A DNA stretch of 45,239 bases from Alicyclobacillus pomorum DSM 14955 (GCF_000472905.1 NZ_AXAR01000005.1:1-45239), one strand, 5' to 3'. Counted from the stretch's first letter, positions 16,081 through 25,151 are shown. Numbers and translations are program-made. Notes: generated by a model not told the origin, from the sequence alone.

Positions 16081-16339
16081 ATGCCATGCATTTTATCCGC
16101 AAAACGTTGAAAGAACATTGAAGACAAGCGTCGCGCACCTCGATAGCGCGTAGCAATACGAAGCCACAACCGTAATCAATGCCCCAATACCCCTAAAACT
16201 GGAGTGCATTCTCCCTAAAAGTAGGGATGCTCATTTATCCCCAGATCCAATATGTTATTGGTGAACAGGATGTCTCTCCACAGCGATGGTTGAAACTGAA
16301 GAAGGTAGATAGGATACGAGTACTTGAGGAGGACTGCGA

Positions 16340-16762
16340 ATGGAAGTGTTTACAGACGAGTGGGCGAAGACGTGGCAGGTCGAATTGAACAAAAGTGAGC
16401 AATACCGGACTTCTGCGACGACATGGGAGTGGCCCCTTGCACTCAAAATGCAGCGAGATCCATCTGTCGGGGTGCCGGAGGATAGGGCGATTCTGTTGGA
16501 TCTGTATCACGGCCAGTGCAGAGATGCGAGGGTAGTGTCCACTGAAGACCTGAGTTCTGCGACGTACGTCATCAGTGCGGATCCATATACGTGGAAACAG
16601 ATTTTTGAAAGAAAACTGGAGCCGATCTCATCTATTATGCGAGGCAAACTGGCCCTTGAAAAAGGAAACATGTCCACCTTGTCACAGTACGTGATGGCTG
16701 CCAAGCACTTGGTCGAATGTGCCCTCAGCGCAGGCGGAGAGATGCCGGAGGGATTGAAATGA
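16340..16762 (+). CDS. SCP2 sterol-carrier-like protein
   Basis: A 140-aa cytosolic protein with the SCP2 pattern: a beta-sheet with a hydrophobic tunnel, then WKQIFERKLEPISSIMRGKLALEKG, matching the W...M.GKL.L.G signature near the C-terminus (quoted in part: MRGKLALEKG), and a final helix. SCP2 domains bind sterols, fatty acyl chains or acyl-CoA. GAGGAGG 7 nt upstream supports the ATG. Its stop overlaps the start of the alcohol dehydrogenase gene (ATGA), so the two are translationally coupled. It opens a long co-directional run including R2lox and aldehyde dehydrogenase. Confidence 0.8.
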   Translation: MEVFTDEWAKTWQVELNKSEQYRTSATTWEWPLALKMQRDPSVGVPEDRAILLDLYHGQCRDARVVSTEDLSSATYVISADPYTWKQIFERKLEPISSIMRGKLALEKGNMSTLSQYVMAAKHLVECALSAGGEMPEGLK

Positions 16763-17802
16763 AAGCGGTAACGTTTCAGGGTGTGCAAAACATTCAGGTC
16801 GAGCGGGTGGATGATCCATCCATTCTGGATCCAGCGGACGCCATTCTTCGCATCACCACGGCAGCCATTTGCGGCTCCGATTTGCACCTTTATCATGGTC
16901 AGATTCCTGGAATGCTGCCGGGGATGGTCATCGGACACGAATACGTTGGTGTGGTAGAAGAGGTTGGGGCGCAGGTTCGCGCCTTTCGTCCGGGCGACCG
17001 GGTTGTGGGCACCTTTCATGTCGGTTGTGGAACGTGCCTGTCGTGTAGGAGAGGTGATTTCCACCAATGTCAGTCCGGCGGTGTGTTAGGTTACGGAATG
17101 GCGTTTGGAAATCTAAACGGAACGCAAGCCGAGTACGCACGGATTCCGTACGCCGATTATTCGCTGCGCAAGGTACCGGACGGGTTGACCGACGAACAAG
17201 CATTGTTCTCCGGGGACATTTTGACGACTGCATACGGTGCGGTGATGAACAGCGGTTTGAAACCTGGTGAAACTGTGGCTGTCATCGGGTGTGGACCGGT
17301 AGGCATGATGGCGATTCAGAGCGCATTTGCGCTCGGTGCCGCGCGTGTCATTGCCATCGACTTGATGAGGGAGCGAACCGAGATGGCCGCTGCAGTGGGA
17401 GCCATTCCGGTATGGTCCGCACACGTCAATCCTGTCTCGCGCATCAATGAACTGACGCATGGCGAAGGTGTCGACGTTGCGATTGAGGCGGTGGGTGGCT
17501 CCGCGACCATTCGCCTGGCGTTCGATTTGGTACGCGGGGGCGGAAGGATCTCGGCGATAGGGGTAACGTCGGAAGAGACGTTCGAGTTTCCACTCGTGAC
17601 TAGTTTGGCGAAGGACATTACGTTCCGAGTGGGCGTTGCGAATATCCACCGAGACATCGATACCACGTTGGCCCTCGTACAGTCGGGGCGGATTGATCCA
17701 ACAGTGGTGGTGAGTCACAGGCTGCCGCTAGACCAGGCCGCTGAAGGATATCGCCTGTTTGCGAGCAGAGAGGCCAGTAAAGTTCTCTTTACCGTCGACT
17801 GA
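16759..17802 (+). CDS. Zinc-dependent alcohol dehydrogenase (MDR family)
   Basis: A 347-aa medium-chain dehydrogenase/reductase, oxidising an alcohol to an aldehyde or ketone with NAD(P). The catalytic zinc ligands are visible as Cys38 (AAICGSD) and His60/Glu61 (GHEYVG). The structural zinc site is Cys90, Cys93, Cys96 and Cys104. The Rossmann motif is VIGCGPVG. The start at 16759 is set by GGAGGG 6 nt upstream and the ATGA overlap with the SCP2-like gene; the open frame extends upstream without a ribosome site. Its place between SCP2 and R2lox suggests a hydrophobic alcohol as substrate. Confidence 0.93.
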   Translation: MKAVTFQGVQNIQVERVDDPSILDPADAILRITTAAICGSDLHLYHGQIPGMLPGMVIGHEYVGVVEEVGAQVRAFRPGDRVVGTFHVGCGTCLSCRRGDFHQCQSGGVLGYGMAFGNLNGTQAEYARIPYADYSLRKVPDGLTDEQALFSGDILTTAYGAVMNSGLKPGETVAVIGCGPVGMMAIQSAFALGAARVIAIDLMRERTEMAAAVGAIPVWSAHVNPVSRINELTHGEGVDVAIEAVGGSATIRLAFDLVRGGGRISAIGVTSEETFEFPLVTSLAKDITFRVGVANIHRDIDTTLALVQSGRIDPTVVVSHRLPLDQAAEGYRLFASREASKVLFTVD

Positions 17803-17903
17803 ACGGGCACCTCTCAAACGTCAGGATAGGCAGCGTTTGGATGCAAAATTTCTTTACCAGCAGTTAAATTGTTTAATTATTCAGTCTAATGGAGGGGTAC
17901 GGA

Positions 17904-18797
17904 ATGCGTGTGACGCAAACGACAACTGAACGAGGATTGAATCAATCGATACTGCCAATGCGCCTGTATCAGAAGGCGAAAAAGTTGGGCATCTGGGATC
18001 CACGGGATATTGACCTAACGCAAGATAAGGAAGATTGGAAGGGATTGTCGGACGCGGAACAGCAATATGTTCTCAGGTTGTGCTCCATGTTTCAGGCCGG
18101 TGAGGAAGCGGTCACAAGGGATCTTCTGCCGCTCGTCCGCGTGATCTCGTTGGAAGGTCGACTCGAAGAAGAAATGTATCTGACGACATTCTTGTGGGAA
18201 GAGGCAAAACACACGGAAATGTTTCGCTTATTCCTGGACGATGTCGTGGGGGTAAAACGGGATATCACGGAGTTTCACGGTGAGAACTACAAGAAAATCT
18301 TTTACGAGTTTCTGCCGGAAGCGATGGAGGCATTGATTCAAGATCAGTCACCCGAGGCGCAGGCCAAAGCATCGGTCACCTATAACATGATTGTCGAGGG
18401 GACGCTGGCAGAGACCGGTTACCACGCTTTCTACACCTCGTTGAAGCGGCTGAACAAGATGCCCGGTTTGATATCTGCTATCGATTATTTAAAGAAGGAT
18501 GAATCTCGCCACATTGGCTATGGAACCTATCTTTTATCCCGTCTCATCTGTGAGAACGAAAACATCTGGGATGTGGTCAACAGCCACATGGAGACATTGT
18601 TGCCGTACGCCATCGGGGTTGTGAACGAAATCATTACTCCAGATGAAAACATGCCCTTTGGTTTAAACATTGACGAGTTTATCAACTTTGCAATGAAACA
18701 GTTCCAATTCCGGATGGATACGCTGGAACGAGCGCGGACGCGAAACGTGGACGAAATCTACCTCATCAGCGAAGAGTCTGTAGGAGTTCTGCGATAA
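17904..18797 (+). CDS. R2-like ligand-binding oxidase (R2lox)
   Basis: A 297-aa ferritin-like Mn/Fe protein. The residues known in R2lox are all present with near-constant offset: metal ligands Glu67, Glu100, His103, Glu165, Glu200 and His203, and the crosslink pair Val70 and Tyr160. The Val-Tyr pair separates R2lox from ribonucleotide reductase R2, with which it is often confused, and no R1 gene is nearby. R2lox binds a long-chain fatty-acid-like ligand and activates O2; its natural substrate is unknown. I chose the ATG at 17904 because GGAGGGG lies 6 nt upstream, inside the longer frame that starts at 17889. An inverted repeat (CAAACG/CGTTTG) at 17816-17839 separates it from the alcohol dehydrogenase. 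Confidence 0.92.
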   Translation: MRVTQTTTERGLNQSILPMRLYQKAKKLGIWDPRDIDLTQDKEDWKGLSDAEQQYVLRLCSMFQAGEEAVTRDLLPLVRVISLEGRLEEEMYLTTFLWEEAKHTEMFRLFLDDVVGVKRDITEFHGENYKKIFYEFLPEAMEALIQDQSPEAQAKASVTYNMIVEGTLAETGYHAFYTSLKRLNKMPGLISAIDYLKKDESRHIGYGTYLLSRLICENENIWDVVNSHMETLLPYAIGVVNEIITPDENMPFGLNIDEFINFAMKQFQFRMDTLERARTRNVDEIYLISEESVGVLR

Positions 18798-18870
18798 GGG
18801 CGTGATGGACTGTGCTTTGCGGACTCTGCCACGTGGATAGGTGTGGACATTGGAAATGGAGGAACGTGAT

Positions 18871-20376
18871 TTGACAAGTATATTTTCGACCACGTTGGAA
18901 TCAGCGTTTGTCAGCGATACCGTCCGAAAGTTTTTGCTAGACGGCCCCAAAAAGTTGTTGATTGGCGGAAAATGGGTCGACGGGCAGTTAGGACGCACGT
19001 TTCACAGTATCGATCCAGCCACTGGACAGCCGCTTGCCGAGATTTGCGAAGCCGGGGAAGAAGACGTCCATCTGGCAGTACAGGCTGCACGTACCGCTTT
19101 GGATGGTCCGTGGCGAAATGTGAGTCCGGCTGAACGGGGGCGCTTGCTTTGGCAATTAGCTGACTTGATTGAACAGCATAGTGAGGAACTCAGCCAACTA
19201 GAATCCTTGGATACCGGCAAGCCGGTGACCGAAACGTCGTTCGTGGACATCGCCTTTACGGTGGACCATTTCCGGTACTTTGCCGGATGGACGACCAAGA
19301 TCACCGGGGAAACGTTACCCGTGTCATTTCCAGGCAGTTACCTGACATACACGCGGCGCGAGCCGATTGGTGTGGTGGGCGCCATCGTTCCGTGGAACTT
19401 TCCGTTGATGATTACGTCTTGGAAGCTAGCCCCTGCATTGGCGTGTGGAAACACGGTTGTCCTGAAACCGTCGGAGATGACGCCGCTTACCGCCATTCGC
19501 TTGGGTGAGCTGGTGATGGAAGCAGGCTTCCCGCCCGGTGTGGTCAACATCGTCCCCGGCTACGGACAATCTGCTGGCGCAGCGTTGTCGAAGCATCCAG
19601 GTGTCGACAAAATTACGTTCACCGGTTCGACTCGCGTTGGAAGAGACATTTTACAAAACTCTTCTACGAATTTTAAACGCGTCTCCCTGGAGCTAGGGGG
19701 TAAGTCACCGAACATCGTGTTTCCGGATGCTGATATGGACGCGGTTGCGGGTGGAATCATGATGAGCATTTTCTTCAACCAAGGAGAGGTGTGTTGCGCC
19801 GGTTCGAGACTCTATTTGCATAAGCGGATATATGACCAGGTGCTTGCAAAAGTTTGCGAACGCGCGCAAGCCATTCGTCAAGGCGTCGGAGTCGATCCGT
19901 CGACGCAAATGGGGCCATTGGTGAGCGAAGCGCACATGCAAAGAGTACTGAGCTATATCGAGAAAGGAAGGGCGGAAGGCGGCAAAGTTCTCACCGGTGG
20001 GACAAAGAACTCGGACCAAGGATACTTTGTCCAGCCGACGGTTCTGGAGGCAACCGATGATATGTTTGTTGCGCGCGAGGAGATTTTTGGCCCGGTTTTG
20101 GCCGTGATGCCCTTCGAAGATGTATCGGATGTGGTGCAGCGAGCGAATCACACCGAGTACGGTTTGGCAGCCGGAGTGTGGTCAAGCGATGTGAAAACGG
20201 CGTTGCAAGTGGCTCACGCGCTGAAAGCCGGCACAGTCTGGGTAAACGGTTACAGTCTGTTGGATCCGGTGAGCCCGTGGGGCGGATTTAAACAAAGCGG
20301 CATTGGCCGAGAAATGGGTCGATATGCACTGGAGCACTTTACGGAAGTGAAAAGCGTGTGGCTGAATCTCACGTGA
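18871..20376 (+). CDS. Aldehyde dehydrogenase (NAD(P)-dependent)
   Basis: A 501-aa ALDH-superfamily enzyme oxidising an aldehyde to the acid. Visible landmarks are PWNFPL, the NAD-binding GSTRVGR, general base Glu274 (LELGGKSP), catalytic Cys308 (GEVCCAGSR) and EEIFGPV near the C-terminus. I chose the TTG at 18871 because GGAGGA lies 7 nt upstream; in-frame GTG 18841 and ATG 18856 are alternatives without good spacing. It follows R2lox by 73 bp and would complete an oxidation series with the alcohol dehydrogenase. Its stop codon touches a copy of the intergenic motif. Confidence 0.94.
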   Translation: MTSIFSTTLESAFVSDTVRKFLLDGPKKLLIGGKWVDGQLGRTFHSIDPATGQPLAEICEAGEEDVHLAVQAARTALDGPWRNVSPAERGRLLWQLADLIEQHSEELSQLESLDTGKPVTETSFVDIAFTVDHFRYFAGWTTKITGETLPVSFPGSYLTYTRREPIGVVGAIVPWNFPLMITSWKLAPALACGNTVVLKPSEMTPLTAIRLGELVMEAGFPPGVVNIVPGYGQSAGAALSKHPGVDKITFTGSTRVGRDILQNSSTNFKRVSLELGGKSPNIVFPDADMDAVAGGIMMSIFFNQGEVCCAGSRLYLHKRIYDQVLAKVCERAQAIRQGVGVDPSTQMGPLVSEAHMQRVLSYIEKGRAEGGKVLTGGTKNSDQGYFVQPTVLEATDDMFVAREEIFGPVLAVMPFEDVSDVVQRANHTEYGLAAGVWSSDVKTALQVAHALKAGTVWVNGYSLLDPVSPWGGFKQSGIGREMGRYALEHFTEVKSVWLNLT

Positions 20377-20391
20377 ACGATTTGCAAAACG
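20376..20391 (+). repeat. Copy of the GATTTGCAAA intergenic motif
   Basis: AACGATTTGCAAAACG overlaps the last base of the aldehyde dehydrogenase stop codon and differs from the consensus at one position. Confidence 0.6.
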
Positions 20392-20437
20392 ACCTGAGGT
20401 GCCGAGAATCCCACTTGATGCAGAAGGAGGCGAGACA

Positions 20438-22135
20438 ATGATGGGTACGGCGGTTCAAACCGAAGAGCGTCCAAACTTGGACCAATCCGAACAGAACATT
20501 GAACGGCTGCGGTCAAAGATCACCAAACGGCAACGGTTACGAAAAATCATCACCACAGTGAGTAAGCATGGCATCATGCACCTATTGGCAGACCGAAGCC
20601 GCGACGATGTAAAAAAGCAGCGTTTACTTGGTGAGCGCTTGAGAAAAGCGTTCGAGGAACTCGGCCCGACCTTCATCAAACTGGGGCAAGTCATTATGAC
20701 GCGCCAGGAGTTACTGCCTGAGGCAGTTACGACGGAACTCGCCAAGCTGCTGGATGACGTCACTCCAATGCCCTTTGAATACATGGCCGTATACCTCGAA
20801 CGCGAACTGCCGGATGGCCTTCAAACGTTCAAGTGGATTGACACGGATCCGATTGGATCCGCGTCACTGGCGCAGGTTTACAAGGCGGAATTACAAGATG
20901 GGAGAACCGTTGCAGTCAAGGTTGTACGTCCTGTTGTCGATAAGTTGTTTCAGGTCGATATCTCGGTCATTAAACGTTTGGTTCGGCGAGTCGAGAAACT
21001 GTTACCTGACAACTTAGCTGCCGCACTGGATCTCAGCGGTTTAATTTCAGATTATTACAGCAGTTCTGTCGAAGAGTTGGATATGCGGACGGAACGTCGC
21101 TCGATGGACGAACACAGAGTTTTCATGGACGAATTTGAGACGATTGACGTACCAGAGGTGTACTTTGCTTCTGAACACGTCCTCGTCATGCAATATATCG
21201 ATGGGTGGAATCTCAAGGAGTTCCCGGTCGACTTTCTCACGTTTGAAGAGCGGCTGGAACGCATGGTGGACCTCGCGCACTACTACATTAAAACCTTTGT
21301 GCAGGGGTACTATCACGCGGACCCGCACGGCTCCAACATCATGATTGATCGCTCTTCAAAGAAGGCGTATATCATCGACTGGGGCATGGTCGGTCGCATG
21401 GATGCCATACACACCGAAGCGATTTTTCGCATGCTCTTGCATACACGGGTCAATCAAGCCGAGGATGCGGCAGAAGCTGCCTTGGATTTGTTTCAGCCGA
21501 CGAAATTCACGGATCGGGTGAATTTGAAAGACCAATTGCGGTCGCTCTTCATTCATTACGTAACGAGTAATCAAGCGAGTAAATACAACTGGGGCAATCT
21601 GATTTTGAGTCTGATTTTGATTGGCATGAAAAACTACTGTCGTGTTCCCACGGGACTCGCTTTGTGGGCGAAAGGATTTTCGGCAGCCGAAGGGACTGCG
21701 CGCTGGCTCTGTCCGGAGATATCCTACCACACGGTGGTTGAAACAGCGGATGTTCAGTTACTCCGGCAATGGTTTCAACGACGCTTCAATTACCGGGCGA
21801 GCGCTTCACTTCTTGCTGAATCCACGAAATTGGTTACCTCACTACCACGGCGTCTCAACATGATTCTTGAACATCTGGCATGGAATGACATGACGTTCAC
21901 CGTGGAAAACAGGGTTTCGCCGAGCACATTAAAATCCTTTCAAAAAATGGTGAATCGATTGGTGATGGCTGGAATCGTTATTGCGTTGCTCGTGGCCGGT
22001 TCGTTGTTAATGAGCGTTGCGTTACGGACGCCAAACGGTGGGGCTGTTGAAGCGATGTCGTCAGCGATGTTGTGGTCAGGCGTTATCCTGGGTGCGTTCA
22101 CACTGTGGAGCGTTTTTCGTTCCAGGCGTACTTGA
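20438..22135 (+). CDS. ABC1/UbiB/ADCK-family atypical kinase
   Basis: A 565-aa protein-kinase-like ATPase. The family KxGQ motif is LGPTFIKLGQ, the nucleotide-binding lysine lies in VAVKVVRP, the catalytic loop is YHADPHGSN and the metal-binding motif IIDWGMVG. Two membrane helices close the C-terminus (LVMAGIVIALLVAGSLL and MLWSGVILGAFTLW). Members support isoprenoid-quinone and lipid metabolism at membranes. The ATG at 20438 has AAGGAGG 7 nt upstream. It continues the direction of the R2lox cluster and may share in handling a lipid-like substrate, which is inference from position. Confidence 0.92.
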   Translation: MMGTAVQTEERPNLDQSEQNIERLRSKITKRQRLRKIITTVSKHGIMHLLADRSRDDVKKQRLLGERLRKAFEELGPTFIKLGQVIMTRQELLPEAVTTELAKLLDDVTPMPFEYMAVYLERELPDGLQTFKWIDTDPIGSASLAQVYKAELQDGRTVAVKVVRPVVDKLFQVDISVIKRLVRRVEKLLPDNLAAALDLSGLISDYYSSSVEELDMRTERRSMDEHRVFMDEFETIDVPEVYFASEHVLVMQYIDGWNLKEFPVDFLTFEERLERMVDLAHYYIKTFVQGYYHADPHGSNIMIDRSSKKAYIIDWGMVGRMDAIHTEAIFRMLLHTRVNQAEDAAEAALDLFQPTKFTDRVNLKDQLRSLFIHYVTSNQASKYNWGNLILSLILIGMKNYCRVPTGLALWAKGFSAAEGTARWLCPEISYHTVVETADVQLLRQWFQRRFNYRASASLLAESTKLVTSLPRRLNMILEHLAWNDMTFTVENRVSPSTLKSFQKMVNRLVMAGIVIALLVAGSLLMSVALRTPNGGAVEAMSSAMLWSGVILGAFTLWSVFRSRRT

Positions 22136-22236
22136 CAGATGGTTAGAAGTTGATGGGGCAGGGCTTTTGTCGTCAGGCCATCCATCAAAAAGAAGCGTTT
22201 GAGCGAACGAAATGGTGTTTGAGGGAGGAATGCGAG

Positions 22237-22785
22237 ATGAAGTACCGGTTTCGGGTGTTCATCGGTGCGCTTCTGGGCGCTTTCGCGATGGTTGGGGCTA
22301 TGTTAGCTGGCGTTCTCAATGGTGGTGTGGCGCTCGCGTTACCTCTGGCTGGGGTGGGAACCTTTACGATTGAGGCGAGTCAAATCAATATTACCCACTT
22401 TCGGTTGTTGCCTCGGATTGGCCAGCTCTCTTCAGACGGATCCAACGTTCCAGAAACGCAGGTGTCATTGGATTGTACGATTGAAAACTTGAAACTGTAT
22501 AAGGACGTACCCGTGCCGGGCGGCGGAAAGATTCGTGTGCTGATTCAGACGAATAAGGAGGTTCATGCGAACGGTATGGTCATGAACATGGCTGCATTGC
22601 AGGCGCTGGCAGCATTTAAGCAACTGACGATTGGCCAAAACGGAGAGGCTTCGAGCGCTGTACAAGAATTTTCGTTATCAGCACCTCAACTTACCTTGGT
22701 GAATCCGCACATCCAAACGACTTACCTATATACCAACAGCATTACATTGCCAGGGTTGTCAGTGAGTGTATCGCCAACACATTAA
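22237..22785 (+). CDS. DUF6230 family secreted/anchored protein
   Basis: A 182-aa protein. An N-terminal membrane segment (about residues 8-35, rich in Gly/Ala/Leu) is followed by GTFTIEASQI and a beta-rich domain with repeated strand patterns (QLSSDG, VSLDCTIENLKLY, QLTIGQNGE). This matches my memory of DUF6230, a family mostly seen in Actinobacteria beside DUF6114, some members of which are annotated as cholesterol esterase. The ATG at 22237 is set by GGGAGG about 7 nt upstream. The next gene is DUF6114-like, which strengthens the call. Confidence 0.7.
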   Translation: MKYRFRVFIGALLGAFAMVGAMLAGVLNGGVALALPLAGVGTFTIEASQINITHFRLLPRIGQLSSDGSNVPETQVSLDCTIENLKLYKDVPVPGGGKIRVLIQTNKEVHANGMVMNMAALQALAAFKQLTIGQNGEASSAVQEFSLSAPQLTLVNPHIQTTYLYTNSITLPGLSVSVSPTH

Positions 22786-22793
22786 CTTCAGTC

Positions 22794-22859
22794 AGCGATT
22801 TTCAAAACGCGAGCAACAACTCTTCGTGCTGAACTATTTCAGAGGAATTTGCACATCGG
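22794..22859. repeat. Inverted pair of the GATTTGCAAA motif (66-bp element)
   Basis: AGCGATTTTCAAAACG at 22794-22809 is paired with the degraded inverted copy AATTTGCACATCGG at 22846-22859. The right arm shares AGAGGAATTT with the element at 16028-16080, and the loop holds GTGCTGAAC, also present in the element at 9837-10024. It lies between the DUF6230 and DUF6114 genes. Confidence 0.6.
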
Positions 22860-22913
22860 AGAAGTGTTTACGAGATGCAGTTGAAAACGCTTCCGTGAGA
22901 AAGGGGTATTCGG

Positions 22914-23429
22914 ATGCCGCAGGTGTCATTTCAAAGCTCCAGACCGCAACCACAGTTGCAATCTCCTCAGTCAGAATTACCCAAAGCTCGTCGTAGACCT
23001 CGATTGGGTCTATCATGCATCACATTATCTGGGGTTGCGACGTTGTGGATCCCTGTCAACCTCTACTGGTTAGCGTTTGTGTCTGGAAGCTTTGCCTCCG
23101 CAGGACTTTTATTTGGCACCTTGATTCTAGCCTGTGCCATACTGGGGTGGCTGTTCCCTCAAAACACGAGAATCATCGGAGTATTTTCCATCATTCTGTC
23201 GGTGTTTTCGATAATTGGTGCGCTGGGTGGACTGGTCGTAGGAGCATTATTGGGGATTGTCGGAGGTGCTCTGTGTATCGCTTGGGCACCGGCAACGAGT
23301 TCAGCGAGTAAAGCATCAGTAAACCCAAAGCGAACAAAGCGCGCGAAAGACAGGGCTGCTTCAGCAAGAACTCGTGAACAGTCAAAGGAGAAGGAGCCAT
23401 CGAAAAACGCGTGGGAAAAATGGTTTTAG
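22914..23429 (+). CDS. DUF6114 family membrane protein
   Basis: A 171-aa protein with a polar Gln/Pro/Ser-rich N-terminus, three to four membrane helices between about residues 30 and 125, and a Lys/Arg/Ser-rich tail. The segment GGLVVGALLGIVGGALCIAWAP is the part that best matches DUF6114 (final helix with GGxLGxxGGxLAFAW pattern). AAAGGGG about 9 nt before the ATG supports the start. The pair DUF6230-DUF6114 is preserved here as in Actinobacteria. The function is unknown. Confidence 0.72.
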   Translation: MPQVSFQSSRPQPQLQSPQSELPKARRRPRLGLSCITLSGVATLWIPVNLYWLAFVSGSFASAGLLFGTLILACAILGWLFPQNTRIIGVFSIILSVFSIIGALGGLVVGALLGIVGGALCIAWAPATSSASKASVNPKRTKRAKDRAASARTREQSKEKEPSKNAWEKWF

Positions 23430-23448
23430 GACTCTCGGAGGGATGCCC

Positions 23449-24498
23449 ATGTCCTGGCATCGCAAAGGTTACAGAAAGCTTTTTTTAACAGGCGCCTTCG
23501 TATTGACTTGGCTGGCTGTTGCCTTGATATGGCCCAATACCGCCTCTGCGACGACTCAGTCCATGGTGACTCGCTCTGTGTCAGACATGCCAAACGATAA
23601 GGGGACTGTTCATGCTTCTCCAGCTGCCAATCCATCGTCTTTTTACATCCATGCAGACAAGATTCAGGCTCAAGGCGCCTTTTTAGAACCCATTTCTACA
23701 TCTGGGAAACTCGGCGTTGAATTGCGGTTTTCAGAATTGGTGCTCTATGGGATGAAACTTGTAAAGAACACGTCCATTTCCGGGAGTACGGACGCAATCG
23801 AAATTCAATCCACGGGACCAGTTCGCCTGAACAACGTGACCGTTGATGTAGTTGGTCTGGGATTTCGCGGAGTTGGCGTAAAGTTGAACGTACTGTTGCC
23901 TGATTTGGTACTGACCGACGTCAACCTGATGGCGACCCGATTGATTTCAGATGAGGCGAATATTCCGGGGTTGTCACTCCATGTCAATGAACAACCCATT
24001 GGAGTGAATACAGGCAATATGGTCGATTTGACTCAGATCCCGTTGTCCGGAACGTTGGCACAAGTAGTTTCACAGTTGGATTCCCTCTTGAACGGTGCGG
24101 ATCCAAGAGAAGTTCAACCAGAGGCCAATCATACGGACCCCACTCAAGTTCAACAAGGAGAAAATCATCAATTCAAAGTACCCCCACTGATGGGGACTGT
24201 GTCGTCGCCCACAGGGATTTTGACAAATGGGAACTTGCAGAGTGTGCTCGGGAGTGCGTTATCAAGTACCGCCAAGGACTTAGGATCATTAAACTCTGGT
24301 TCTAAAGCAACCCAACTTAAAAATACTGTCTCTAGAACTCAATCTGAAAATTCGGTAACCGAAAGCCCAGCCACTTCACCGTCAACCCGTTCCAGCGGTT
24401 CATCGACCGAGCCAACGAGTCAAGGACCAGGGTTGTTGGGTTCAGTTATACAAGCAATGTCCCCTCTGCTTCGAGATTTTTTTGGAAGTGGCCCATAG
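23449..24498 (+). CDS. Secreted protein with a Ser/Thr/Pro-rich tail, linked to DUF6230/DUF6114
   Basis: A 349-aa exported protein. The signal peptide (residues about 8-32) ends TASATTQ. The middle (about 60-200) is beta-rich with a pattern like the DUF6230 domain two genes upstream (SFYIHADKIQAQGAFLEP; LVLYGMKLVKN; a late PGLSLHV compared with PGLSVSV there), so the two may be distant paralogues. The last 120 residues are Ser/Thr/Gln/Pro-rich, suggesting a wall-spanning or surface linker. GGAGGG 6 nt before the ATG at 23449 fixes the start; an ATG at 23443 abuts the ribosome site. It begins 19 bp after the DUF6114 stop. Confidence 0.68.
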   Translation: MSWHRKGYRKLFLTGAFVLTWLAVALIWPNTASATTQSMVTRSVSDMPNDKGTVHASPAANPSSFYIHADKIQAQGAFLEPISTSGKLGVELRFSELVLYGMKLVKNTSISGSTDAIEIQSTGPVRLNNVTVDVVGLGFRGVGVKLNVLLPDLVLTDVNLMATRLISDEANIPGLSLHVNEQPIGVNTGNMVDLTQIPLSGTLAQVVSQLDSLLNGADPREVQPEANHTDPTQVQQGENHQFKVPPLMGTVSSPTGILTNGNLQSVLGSALSSTAKDLGSLNSGSKATQLKNTVSRTQSENSVTESPATSPSTRSSGSSTEPTSQGPGLLGSVIQAMSPLLRDFFGSGP

Positions 24499-24548
24499 GC
24501 TGTCTGCCGCGCTACGCAGTTTCACTTTTGCATAAGGAGGAACATACA

Positions 24549-24950
24549 TTGGCCCCGGACCATCAGGACGAAGCGTTAACCATGTCACAGCGCATAGAGG
24601 CATTTTACCGGCAAAGTGGTGGACCGAACAACCCTGACATTGATCGCCTTTTGGAAAAGCATTTGCTTTATGGAAAAGATCATGGGATGCCGGGTTACAA
24701 GGAAACCATCGAGGATGCTTTCATCGATACAGTCGTGAACGATCCCGCGTTATTGATTCTTTTTCAGCGCTTTCAAAGATTACGTCATCAAAACACGAAC
24801 CTCAATGACGGGAAAAGTGTATCCTTCAACGAAGGATTGGAATCAGTTCATAAAAAGTTGGCAGAGTTGCAAGCTGATCTCGAGTTGCTCCGGCTGGAAG
24901 TGAAAGATATCAGTAATGAGTTGGCACATCGGCGACAGAAAGTGGAGTGA
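24549..24950 (+). CDS. Hypothetical cytosolic protein with a C-terminal coiled coil
   Basis: A 133-aa protein with no signal or membrane segment. The N-terminal half is polar and helical (MSQRIEAFYRQ; DHGMPGYKE). The last 35 residues form a clear heptad coiled coil (VHKKLAELQADLELLRLEV). The TTG at 24549 has AAGGAGG 8 nt upstream, whereas the longer frame overlaps that ribosome site. It closes the co-directional run, and a terminator follows. I recognise no family. Confidence 0.65.
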   Translation: MAPDHQDEALTMSQRIEAFYRQSGGPNNPDIDRLLEKHLLYGKDHGMPGYKETIEDAFIDTVVNDPALLILFQRFQRLRHQNTNLNDGKSVSFNEGLESVHKKLAELQADLELLRLEVKDISNELAHRRQKVE

Positions 24951-24970
24951 CGAGTGATAAGTGCTTGAAT

Positions 24971-24999
24971 GAGCGGCGGGGGGAAACCCGTCGCTCTTT
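24971..24999 (+). terminator. Terminator closing the R2lox-DUF6114 gene run
   Basis: GAGCGGCGGG pairs with CCCGTCGCTC (one G-T pair) around GGGAAA, followed by TTTA. Confidence 0.75.
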
Positions 25000-25151
25000 A
25001 GACATGGATACCCCTAAAGAGAAGAGAGCTCATTTGATGTCTAGCTGGAGTACGGAGAGAGGACACAACAGACAGAAACAAACTTTATATTTCGAAATTT
25101 TTGACAATATGTAAATTCGAATTGAGGATCTGTGGATTTGGGGGAGATTCA

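Noticed and set aside
17904-18797. Ribonucleotide reductase R2 subunit
   Set aside because: The Val70/Tyr160 crosslink pair and overall pattern fit R2lox, and no R1 gene is present.
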